64,000 bases of DNA from Takakia lepidozioides (taxonomy: Eukaryota; Streptophyta; Takakiopsida; Takakiales; Takakiaceae). Below the pieces are notes generated by a model. The model was given only the letters and a program-made list of their open reading frames with translations, did no database searches and had not been told where the DNA came from. The stretch lies in contig CM060731.1 in assembly GCA_030704615.1 (NCBI GenBank), forward strand, positions 19,406,001 through 19,470,000. The letters are read 5' to 3'. A program made the translations under genes and the position numbers. Of the stretch, positions 1 to 9,107 are shown piece by piece; position 1 is the stretch's first letter; every line of letters begins with the position of its first letter.

Positions 1-113
1 TGTACGAACTGGTACTGCCTCTATCAATATCTACAGTTCTGTTCTTCATCTTCTTTTAGTTATATGTATATGACTAAAAGATGCAGTATGATGGTTGCCA
101 ATTTGCTCTGCAG

Positions 114-1744
114 GAATCAAATTGAGTGATGCTTCCAAGAAGTTGGGCAAGAAATTCGCCAGTGGGGCATCTGTTGTGAAAGTGAGGTCACTTCCTTCAG
201 ACTGCATTCATATGGAGAGGATCTGTGGTAGGATTTTAGGGTGAAACACTCTGTCATCAATACACAGAGGGAGGAGAAAGCAGGAGGGAATGTAAGGTCA
301 AAGGGCATTGATTTTACGGAAGTCTCAATCTCATTGTGGACTTGTTGGTTAGGGCTTTGAGAAAGGCAGAATGGTCCTTAGACTTTGCTTGCCATAGTCT
401 TATAGCCATGTGAAGAGAGAGAGAATGTACTCATAAGACATTGTTTGCCGTAGCCTTGTGGCTATTGAGCCCGTACCCAGTTTGAGTGGATGCTGGTGCT
501 GGTAGTATGACTTACCTTGGAACAGAAGATTGATCCGAGTTTTCCAGATATCCTCTAGAAATCCCTTTACACAAGCATCAATCTGCCCAATAACTAGGCC
601 CCAAAAGGGCTGGGCTTTTGGCTCAGCCTTGAGATTTTCCAAGTTGGTAAACATAAGTACAAGAACAAATCCCTTGATTAAGAGAATGTTCTCATAAGAC
701 GTTGTTTGCCGTAGCCTTGTGGCCATTGACCCCTCGCTCAGTTCTTTGGTAGAGAGAGAGAGAGAGAGAGAGAGAGAGTGTACTCATGAGACGTTTACAC
801 CCTGCGCCCAGTTTGGGGGGAACAAGAGAGAGAGAGAAGAGATGTACTCGATGAACCATCCCCTGTGAATGTTGTCTGCCAAAATGCTCTTTAGGTGTCC
901 TCACAAGCTATGACTCCCTTGCCTGTGGGGTGGTCAACTGCCACAACAAGGAACTTGCCCAAATTGCCTTTGCACTTGAACAGCCACACAGTAAATGGAT
1001 TGAGTACTATTCAAAGTAGAAAGCATTATGTCAAAACTAGCAGCACAGCTCAAACCCTGCGTGGGTGCCACACATGTGACTGGGTAAAGAGAGAAAAAGG
1101 TCAATGCTGGCATGGCATTGCCTCCGTTCAGTTGCCTGGTTGGAGCTCTTGTGTCACTTCCATGTTGATGTATTGTTGCAAGAACCTTTCCATCCAGGTG
1201 ACATCTTCACTATTGTCGTCCTTTGGCAGGGTCCGACGGAGAAGGAGCAAATAGATGTTCAGGGAGACATAATGTATGATATAGTTGACTTCATCACCGA
1301 GACTTGGCTAAATGTAAATATCTTGATCTCTCCCTTTCTTTGCTGCTCCTTTGATTGTAGGTGGTAAGGTCCAATGCTTTTAGAACTACTTTTGGGAACA
1401 GAAGCTGTCACTAGAACAACAAGAAGAACAACTCGACCCTGCATCACTGTACATGTATATTTTTTTCAGCAATTAGTTAGTTTGTTCTTACCCAATTTTT
1501 TCCTCCAAATGATAATTTCTACAACTGTCTATAGGAAAAAATGGATGCAGGTATGGTTACATGTTGGTGGTGATCTATGCCATGGCTTGTACACTTACTC
1601 TACATATGTTTTGGTATGTTAAGTTTAAGGTGATTTGAGATAAAGATGTAAAAGGACTGAAATATGGATGCTTCTTCATAGCAGGTGCCAGAGTCAGCAA
1701 TTTACTTCATTGAGGATGGAAGGAAGGTACCGGCTGTTGGCTAG
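114..1744 (+). CDS. DENR: DENR (density-regulated protein) homologue, last three exons
   Basis: DENR pairs with MCT-1 to recycle 40S subunits and promote reinitiation in the cytosol; its C-terminal SUI1/eIF1-like fold binds the ribosome. Three exons read in phase: 114-181 (acceptor after CAG, donor GTGAGG; residues GIKLSDASKKLGKKFASGAS...), 1230-1313 (GPTEKEQIDVQGDI...) and 1685-1744 (VPESAIYFIEDGRK..., TAG stop). The order GIKLSDASKKLGKKF, then PTEKEQIDVQGD, then a final VPESAIYFIEDG is the usual DENR C-terminus. The N-terminal cysteine-rich part lies before the window. The 1,048-base intron 182-1229 is filled with LINE fragments and GA repeats. The gene converges on the Mpo1-like gene. The exons have no frame break. 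Identification is from family memory and is strong. Confidence 0.9.
411..662 (-). mobile_element. LINE 3'-end fragment in DENR intron
   Basis: The reverse complement matches the 3' end of the LINE at 16.5-17.6 kb: the stretch encoding EAEPKAQ, IDACVKGFLEDIWKTRIN and the terminal GTACTCATAAGAC box. It is 5'-truncated and lies antisense to DENR. The 3' end abuts a short GA run at about 413-424, the reverse complement of a CT tail. The reading frame has decayed. Confidence 0.85.
683..830 (-). mobile_element. Two further LINE 3' tips separated by a (GA)n microsatellite
   Basis: Two very short copies of the same LINE 3' terminus lie in tandem: 683-749 (CTCATAAGACGTTGTTTGCC... to the CTCAGTT segment) and about 778-825 (GTACTCATGAGACG... 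to CCCAGTTTGGGGGGAACA). Between them is an uninterrupted AG run at 750-778, and another AG-rich run follows at about 826-840. The alternation of GA run and LINE tip suggests repeated insertion into, or next to, GA/CT tracts. Confidence 0.75.
893..1010 (+). other. Exon-like open stretch of unknown origin in DENR intron
   Basis: One frame here reads YDSLACGVVNCHNKELAQ followed by IAFALEQPHSKWIEYYSK before a stop, with protein-like composition, but does not fit DENR. It could be a captured gene fragment, part of a transposon, or chance. I do not recognise it. Confidence 0.25.
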
Positions 1745-2433
1745 GCACTGACTGTGGTCCATGTGTTACTTTCCATCTATTGTCAAGGGCAGATGTTCTT
1801 ACTGATTACTTTTTATCAAAAGAGGAGCTAGTTTGTACTCAGTTTCTGAGGCTCGTGTAATGCATGATATAGTGATGTGTATTCCTTATCATTCCAAATC
1901 TATCTCAAACCCCCCACCCCACCCCACCCCACTTCCACACACACACCCACCCTGTTCCCCCTTGTCCGTTTCTCTTTTAGTGTTATTAGCAATCCCATGT
2001 TTGTAGGATGCAGATTGGTAGCTGTACACTTATATCTATGGATGTGTTATTGAGGCATTCAATTTTGGTCCTCAAAACCTACCTGGATCTCCCGCTTTCC
2101 TGTGGTGGAGGCAACAGCATAGTTCTGGGGGGTGGGGGATGAGGACGAGCTCTTTGTTGGACCCTTAATGCAAAACCTGGGTATGGCTCATAATGGAAAA
2201 TTTGTAGAACCTGCAAACAGATATTTGTCAACTTGCTGCAAGAAACATGAATTATTTACAATCCACTGTAGCAGCCACCATCAGGCTGTATTAAGCTGAT
2301 GTGTGTTACATGCAGCAGGAGTTGAATTAGAATTAGTTTTTCAGACCACCAAAATGCCAAACGGTATGAGCAAGAGAAATGGTAAAAAGTTCCATCCGGT
2401 GTGAAAAACTCAAGGCGTTCCAATGCTTCCTAC
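1745..2433. other. Convergent intergenic stretch (DENR / Mpo1-like 3' ends)
   Basis: Contains the DENR 3' UTR and probably the last exon or 3' UTR of the minus-strand Mpo1-like gene, which I could not place. A C-rich tract at 1910-1956 (repeated CCCCA, then CACACA) is the only sequence structure seen. Confidence 0.5.
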
Positions 2434-3265
2434 CTCAAGCAAAACAAAGAAGGGCGCCATGAACCACGCTTGCACAACATTGTCCACAATTCCTGGATGC
2501 CTCCGCTGCATATGTGCAGCATGCCCACATCAAATTTCATTCCAAATGGGCCTCCTTCCCTTGAGTGCCGTCTCTCTAGCCCTCTCCCACCTCGCTCTTT
2601 TCTCACCCCTAGCATACACCTTTGTGGCAAGCTAACACTATACCCCCAGAAAATTTGATGTTCATTATAAATTATCGGCAGATAATCACCTCAAACAGTC
2701 CATGCCCAACGTACTGTCCCAGCCAACATATCAGTTGTCCAACAAAAACCATCTGTGCACACCCCACAAGAAGACCAGGAGACAGCCATATCATCAGCAA
2801 CTCGTGCTCTCACCCTCAAAAAAAATACATTCCACAGAATCCAATAGCCCATTGTGCATTGTAGGATCCAACCCAATGATGCCCAAGGAAATTCACCTTA
2901 CATGCTGCCTCCCATGGCATCTTCTGTGCAATCATGTTGCTGCCAACCCAACAGCCCATGACAAGCATGGCAGCCAAAAACCCTGCCCTTCTGTCCAAGC
3001 ATAGATACATGAAGGCATATGTAACAGCAATCACAAAGCTATAATTAAAGATCATAAACTCGTGGTAAGGCAATCCATCCAAATCCTGCGGCGTGGGGGC
3101 CAGTGTCCGAGTATACGCTGATAGGACCAAGACTGAGAACAGGACCGGCCAGACAAACAGCACATGCACCAATATGTTCCATCTGCTGTTGTTGTATGCA
3201 CCATAGAACGCAAAATGCCTCTCTATGTTCAGTAATTTCTTCAATCTGGCCTTCAAATTTATCAT
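2434..3265 (-). CDS. Mpo1/DUF962-family ER membrane dioxygenase homologue
   Basis: The family (yeast Mpo1/YGL010w) is an ER multi-pass protein that acts as an Fe2+-dependent dioxygenase on 2-hydroxy fatty acids in alpha-oxidation. Three exons read in phase on the minus strand: 3265-2897 (starts MINLKAR; signature ERHFAFYGAYNN; several hydrophobic segments; donor AAG|GTGAAT), 2752-2690 (acceptor CACAG; ends GQYVGHGLFE) and 2505-2434 (RRHPGIVDNVVQAWFMAPFF...). The blocks FAFYGAY, GQ(Y/F)xGHGxFE and DNxxQAxxMAPFFVLLE are family signatures. The extreme C-terminus after ...PFFVLLE is missing, so a further exon probably lies below 2434. The start is the first ATG before the ERHFAFYG block. A shadow ORF overlaps in another frame. 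No frame break. Confidence 0.82.
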
Positions 3266-3602
3266 CCCCCAATAAATTTTCTCTGACCCTATATCTCATT
3301 CGCCAAATCGGTCTTCGAAGGCGATTTTTGGAAGACCGTTTCAAAGATTGTTACTGCATGCTCCAGATGTGAAGGTTATGCGGCTCCCAGCAAACTTGAC
3401 TAGACAGATGTGGGTCTCGGAGCTCTGACCTTGAGACTGAGATGGTGATAGCAAACGAGCAAAACGTCACACACACAAAACATGCAGTGAGGTGACAGGG
3501 ACGACCGGTCTGGAAGTAGGGTTATGCACGATGTCTTCATCCATTACTTCGTAAATAGTACAAACATTAAATACATATTTTTCAAGGCACATTATGAGTA
3601 GA

Positions 3603-3686
3603 GTCAGCATGGCCGAGTGGTCTAAGGCGCCAGACTCAAGTTCTGGTCTTCGTAAGGGGGCGTGGGTTCGAACCCCACTGCTGACA
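3603..3686 (+). tRNA. tRNA-Leu (anticodon CAA)
   Basis: Class II cloverleaf of 84 nt including the discriminator A. The acceptor stem GTCAGCA pairs with TGCTGAC; box A is TGGCCGAGTGG; the anticodon loop is ACTCAAG within CAGACTCAAGTTCTG; there is a long variable arm; box B is GGTTCGAACCC. No intron. It is on the opposite strand to the neighbouring tRNA-Leu(TAA). Confidence 0.95.
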
Positions 3687-3808
3687 AAAGAAATTCCGAC
3701 GACTATTTTGACGGTCCTATACAAATACTTTGATTGTGTCGAGCTTTTGCGTGGATCGAAGAGCGGGCATTGAAATTACTATTGAAAGACAAAACCGGTT
3801 AGAGCTTT

Positions 3809-3889
3809 TGTTGACAGTGGGATTCGAACCCACGCCCTTTCGGACCAGAACCTTAATCTGGCGCCTTAGACCAACTCGGCCATATCAAC
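3809..3889 (-). tRNA. tRNA-Leu (anticodon TAA)
   Basis: Minus-strand class II cloverleaf. The acceptor stem GTTGATA pairs with TGTCAAC (one G-T pair); box A is TGGCCGAGTTGG; the anticodon stem-loop is CAGATTAAGGTTCTG, giving TAA; a variable arm and box B GGTTCGAATCC follow. Its 3' end faces the tRNA-Leu(CAA) gene, with about 120 bases between them. Confidence 0.94.
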
Positions 3890-4665
3890 TTCTATACATG
3901 AATAGCTAGATTTTTTTCAAATTATACCTTGAAGTGTCACAGCATTTCCAGTCTATCTTATATGACGGGGATGATTGCTGCCTACATATCAGTGATGGGA
4001 AGAGGATGCCCCGTCATTGCTTTCTTGGCGTCTACACAGTAGTTATTCGATTTTCTAGGACCCTTGTGAGCCTCAAAACGAGCCTCAAGCATATACTCCC
4101 TTCCTCTCAAGAAACGTGTTTTCACAACAAAGGGGCAATCGAAAAGAGCAGGCAATGCGCGAGAGGAGGATCGGGCGGATCTGACATAGGGGCTCTCATC
4201 CAAAGTTTGTACACCCAAATCACCCAAATCAAAGTTTGTACACTAACACCTGAATACACCGCCCTGACCTTGTGTGAGGGCGCCGCCTTTATACAAAAGC
4301 CCTAACCATGGTGGCCTGCCGCGTGGCGAGGCATCATAGGCCAAAGCCCGCGGCTCCGCCTTGTAGCCCTAGATCTGATGAAGGGCCAGGATCGAGCCAC
4401 CGGCCTACATTAACCTTAATCTAGACATCATTGTAACGGATTAACGGCTTTATATGCCAAAAAAATATACTATGGATGTGTATCGCCATTTTGGATGAAA
4501 CAGGTTATTTCCAGGCGTAAGCAAGTATGGGGCTTTACAACCCTCCCTGTAATGGCACATTCAAACCGAGGGGTAACTGAGCAGTGTCTCATCTGTCGGT
4601 CTCTTCTGTCCCAAGCAGGTGGACCAAAGAGTAGAGGAGGCATGATTATTGGTGCTGCTGTCTGT
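3890..4665. other. Intergenic, no recognised gene
   Basis: Short ORFs on both strands, none recognised. Nothing repeated elsewhere in the window was seen here. Confidence 0.5.
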
Positions 4666-4679
4666 GGGATGTAGAGAGA

Positions 4680-4749
4680 ATGTACTCATAAGACGTTTGC
4701 TGGAGCCTTGTGGCCATAGACCCCACGCCCAGTTTTAGTGGAACACAAA
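4680..4749 (-). mobile_element. 70-bp LINE 3' tip flanked by a 14-bp target-site duplication
   Basis: The insert holds only the last about 70 bases of the LINE (GTACTCATAAGACG ... CCCAGTTTTAGTGGAACA, minus orientation). Both sides carry the identical 14-mer GGGATGTAGAGAGA (4666-4679 and 4750-4763). This is the pattern expected of a severely 5'-truncated target-primed insertion at a GTAGAGAGA target. Confidence 0.85.
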
Positions 4750-4763
4750 GGGATGTAGAGAGA

Positions 4764-5703
4764 GACGCAAAGAGAGATCAGGGATATAGAGTCATCAGGA
4801 TATCAACAGCAGGATATCAACCCGGATATCAATGTATCCGGACCCGGAACTGGTTTCAACTTCCTGGAAGCTAAGCTGTTCCTTCTATGTAATGGACACT
4901 TCATGACTAACTCACTCTTTGAAAGATGGGAGATTGAGACTGAAGAACATTTTATTGTCCTCTCTCCTAGGAGATCTGGGGCAGATACTTAAATAATTTA
5001 TGCAGGGACAACCAATCCGAGGTCTTCCACTAACTAGGCATTCAGAGTCCCATGAGCCCCTCTGTGGCCTTGAAATCCTCGTTTTTTTTTTTTTCCTTTT
5101 AATAGGGGACAGAGGCCCTGGAAAATTTTATTTATAAGCTAAGATTGATGGAAGACAGGCAAGGAAAAAGTAACCTTGCAGGACTTAAGGATCCAAGAGA
5201 GCTTTTGGGCCGAACAGTGCCGCTGGGTAATGCTGATAATGGAGGTTTTTAACGTACAAACCAGACAGCTTTGGCTAAGTTTTGCATTAATTTCAGAGTC
5301 TTGATTGTATAGGCTTGGTTCAAGGAATTGTCTTCCTTTTCGGCTGACAAGTGCCACTCGGCATAAACGGCGCTGTTGCGCCCACCTCCAACAATTCAGG
5401 AACATCCCACTCTTCTTCCACCCTGTCCTCCTCTGGTCTCACTAATAATGTCATCACACAGGTAAGCAATATTCCACAATACCCTAGGCAGGTGCTCAGC
5501 AGCTCATCGAGGCAGCAACAGCATACAACTTCATCTCAATCTCTCCTTTGATGCAGGAGGGGGTTGGATGACAAGACATTGTCCACAAGGTGATGAACAG
5601 TTTTGCCGGCACTATCAACAGGGTTGATAGTGTCAATAACTTTTGCCGGCCTGTGTCTCAACAAACACAGATGCATAGTAAGTTGACTTGATAAACGACT
5701 TTT
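4764..5703. other. Intergenic; short dispersed repeat near 5080-5130
   Basis: No gene recognised. A T-run followed by AATAGGGGACAGAGGCCCTG at about 5083-5121 resembles a T-rich segment and ACAGGGACAGAAGCCCTGGG at 60838-60875, so a short dispersed element is likely. The segment just before 5704 may hold more of the decayed HSP70 copy, which I could not align. Confidence 0.4.
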
Positions 5704-6237
5704 GATAAGGGAATCTTTGTGGTGAAGGCCACAGCAGGAGACAGTCATCTTGGTGGTGCAGATGGTGAATAACTTCGTCCTAGAGTTCAAAAGAAAGACA
5801 TCAGTGGCGCAGTCATCGACTGCTCAAACCAAAATTGAAATCGATTCTTTGAATGGAGGTTCTACTCCACAATCACCAGAGCCAGATTTGAGGAGCAGTG
5901 CATGGAATTGATTCGTTGGACAGAAGATTCTGAAGGTGGTCAGTAAGCACTAAGCAAGTCCTCATATAGGATTCCTCATGGCTGCCGACTTTTACATTTC
6001 CTTCCTCCATATTGCTTCATCTACAAAAGGGTGCCTAATTGTACGGAGCCAGTGGAGAAGTGTTTGAGGGACACGAAGATGGACCAAGGTCATATCGGGG
6101 AGGCAGTGTTGGTGGGAGGCTCTACTCAAATTCTCAGGGTACAAAAGCATAGTGCAAGAATTCTTTAATGGGAAGGAGCTGTGCAACCCTGATGAGGCAG
6201 TAGCCTATAGCACAGCAGTGCAGGCTGCTATTTTGGC
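5704..6237 (+). pseudogene. HSP70 pseudogene fragment
   Basis: Pieces of the HSP70 substrate-binding half can be read in order but in changing frames: DKGIFVVKATAGDSHLGG, then MVNNFVLEFKRKTS, then AQSSTAQTKIEIDSLNGG, then [13 protein letters not shown], then VGGSTQI, and last [26 protein letters not shown]. These correspond to conserved HSP70 blocks from VKATAGDTHLGGEDFDN to [17 protein letters not shown]. Segments between them are missing and the frame is broken several times. There is no ATPase N-terminus. No introns are obvious in the fragment, which fits a processed or partial duplicate. Confidence 0.8.
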
Positions 6238-6528
6238 CCATGTAAGAGTCTCACACCTCAGTTTTTCAACAACAGCTGTAGGTACGCCTGCAGAAGTCAA
6301 AAGTTTGTCTGTCTCTGCTACACAATGGGCGTCAGCAGGGGCGGTAAGTATCAATGTAGATTCGGGGAAGAGGTGGCTTCTGGCTCTCAACAGACAAAAA
6401 GTAGGAAGCAAAGTATATTTGGTTGTTTCTTTGGTACCATGGCAGAAAATAGTGGGGTCAAGTACACCCTAGTCACTATTGAGCCGTTTCCCTGATCACC
6501 CTAGTCACTATTGAGCGGATTTCAGGGG

Positions 6529-6654
6529 TCATGATGAGACCTCGAATGCTCTGTTGAAGGCACAAGGACCCTATTAGCCCTATTAGCTGTGGCTAAAAAT
6601 GCAAAGAACTTCAAAGCATCATCTGTTCACAGAGCATTTGAGGTCTCATCATGA
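6529..6654. repeat. Imperfect inverted repeat, arms about 25 bp
   Basis: Left arm TCATGATGAGACCTCGAATG at 6529-6548 (running on to CTCTGT) is nearly the reverse complement of 6630-6654, with one mismatch. The spacer is about 75 bases. A separate direct repeat, CACCCTAGTCACTATTGAGC, occurs twice just upstream (about 6466-6485 and 6497-6516). Possibly a small MITE or a hairpin. Confidence 0.6.
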
Positions 6655-9107
6655 TGCCTGAGATCTCGCTTAATTTGAGGGTTGAAAATTGCTAATTACT
6701 GCCTAGGTCAGTACTTGGTCGCCTCGCCCCCGCTGTTCCCTGCCATGGTGAACCACTACATAGATTGTACAACCCTTTGCTTTCCAGTTTTTGCCTGGAT
6801 TAGCTATGAAATGCAATGGTGGTAATATGGGTCACATGGTGTGACACTTAAAAATCATGGAGCATCAGACATAGCTAGAGGAAGTGCAATCATATTGGAG
6901 CTCTGCAATCTTCAGCTTTTCCTTTCCTATTGAGAAGGACTGCCACAAGAAATTGAACCCGCTCGTAGTGGAAAGTAGATAACCAACTACTGAGCAATAC
7001 AAAAGAAAAAGCTCACCATGAACATATTGTTGTGGAAGCGGCACTCCCCCATCATGGTTACAAGCGTAGTACCCACTGAGTCGCGGGAGACCCTTCACCC
7101 GCTAGACCGACCAGGGGCATAGCGCGGGAGTTGCATGCTGGACCCCTGGGGCTAGCACTTGGAGGGGGCTCACAGAACTGTTCAGTAGACAATAGATAAT
7201 ATAGAGTCAGCCTTCTGGATTCATCTAGCACCAGAAGCTGTAGTGCAATGCTAATGCTTAACAGTACCTACCATCTCGGCTATTCAGTGAGATGAGCCAA
7301 GAAGTCATACATCAAAGACAGGTGAAGCAACAGAGAAAAGACACCGTAGACGGTACACGGGTTCACCTACACTTTCGCCAATCGACCGGCAGTCTCTGAC
7401 CGCAGAATGCCCCACTGCATCATAGTCGAGAGAAATCCTTGTTAGGAACTTAAGTACGTGGAGCGCTTGCTTTGTGTTGCTTTTCCCTTCTTCATTTCCA
7501 CTACGCCCCGCATTATCACAGGCACACGCATGGCATCGGGCTCCTCAGCTCTCCTGAGCTCGCAGGGAGAACCCATACCCGAGGCCAGGCTTTCTCCTCC
7601 TTGTGGTTACTCTATGGGCGGAGCCAGCAGACTAGCACACTTAAGGAAGAAAAGTATCCCCCATTTCATGAATCGAATGAAGATTAACAGCTAATATCTG
7701 TAAAGTTTAGGGAATGATGGTAGTGTGCAATGGCTTCACTGTGAAATGCGTGCAATACCTGGTTTCAATGTGGCGGCAATATGTCTTGCAACCCAGTAAC
7801 TCAATGTGTCTTGACCTCCATGGCCACATGGAATTTCCTTAATCTGTATTGACTATTGACCTGCATTGCGGTAATCTGAGGTGGTGAACATTCGCCGGGA
7901 CTGTTGTCAGTACCTAGCAGGGCAGACCCCGGTTGAGATAGAAGACAATCCAAGATCTGCTTACATCAAGCTGATTGCCATTCTGCATGAGAGCATCCAA
8001 ATCGCCATCAAAGAAGTTTCCAACTTCCCCTCATGAATCCCACCACAAACATCCCGCACATTTGGCTACATCTCAACACAATTGGGACGAAGACGATAGA
8101 GTCTCCCAAGCAGCTACGTACCTTAAGCCTAGAAAGTCTGAAACTCTAACGCATTATCGAATATGCTGTCGAAATGGATGACACAATATGGGTCCATCCA
8201 TCGATTCCTTAACCAACATAAAATGCTTTCTAGGATGATTGTCCGAATCGACGATGACCTCAGTCAAACAGATCCAAGCTTCGGATAGCCCCATCATGAA
8301 ACAGATAATCGTACCGGAGTCGGTCGACGGGTCGAATCATTCTATAGCATTTAGTTAAATCAGATGGTTTCCGTTTTCTCTAACGCGGTTTCCGTCCGTG
8401 ACTGGCAGTGAACGGTTCAAATTCGGTCCTGGAGAACCTCAACGGATAAATGCCGGTTGCCGACATCCGTCGACGCGGGGTCCCTGGGGAGCTCAGAGTC
8501 ACGGGCCAGGGAAGGGGAAGGCGGCGGGTAATTGCCGGTTGACAAAGAGGGAAAACTGCGCGAGGGTTACCGGAGAAGCCGGTGGGTGGTGTGAGGGAGA
8601 ATGGATGGGAAGCGGACGCTTTGCATTGTGCTCGGCAATGCTGCGGACCTGCTCTCCACGATCTCGGGATGCCATAGCTTTCTCTCCACCTCGGGCCTCC
8701 TCTTCCGAATCGCTATGCTTGCTGGCTTATTAGTTGGTAGGGAAGTGAAGGGATTGGTCGAGGCGTTGATCCTCCGGTTGGCTATGTGCTGTGTGTGGCT
8801 TGAAGGAAAGGGAGGCGGGGTGTGCGAAGCATCTGTTTTGCCACAGCAGTCCCCGTGGGGTATTTTCCGCTGAGGGGCGAAGAGCTCGTGGGATCGAAAG
8901 GGGATAGAAGTGTCTAAGTTGCGGTAGGTTTGTGGTGGGAGCTTTGTGGGATGTGTGAGGCGGGCGAGGGCAAGGGTTTGGGAAATCTGTGGTAGGGTGG
9001 AGTGGGAAGGGCGCCTAGAGGTCGAACTGGATATAGCACGGAGTGCGAAGGTGCGGCTGGAAAAGATAGCGTCTGATAATGCGCCCCAAGGCCAGGGCCG
9101 GGGCAGC
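6655..9107. other. Intergenic and 5' flank of the HUB gene
   Basis: 6655-8390 holds no recognised gene. 8390-9107 is GC-rich and probably contains the promoter and 5' UTR of the HUB gene. No clear TATA box could be assigned. The long minus-strand ORF over 8567-9178 covers the HUB start and is judged a composition artefact. Confidence 0.5.

Noticed and set aside
3045-3344. 99-codon minus ORF overlapping the Mpo1-like first exon
   Set aside because: Same strand but different frame from the recognised FAFYGAY frame; no family match.
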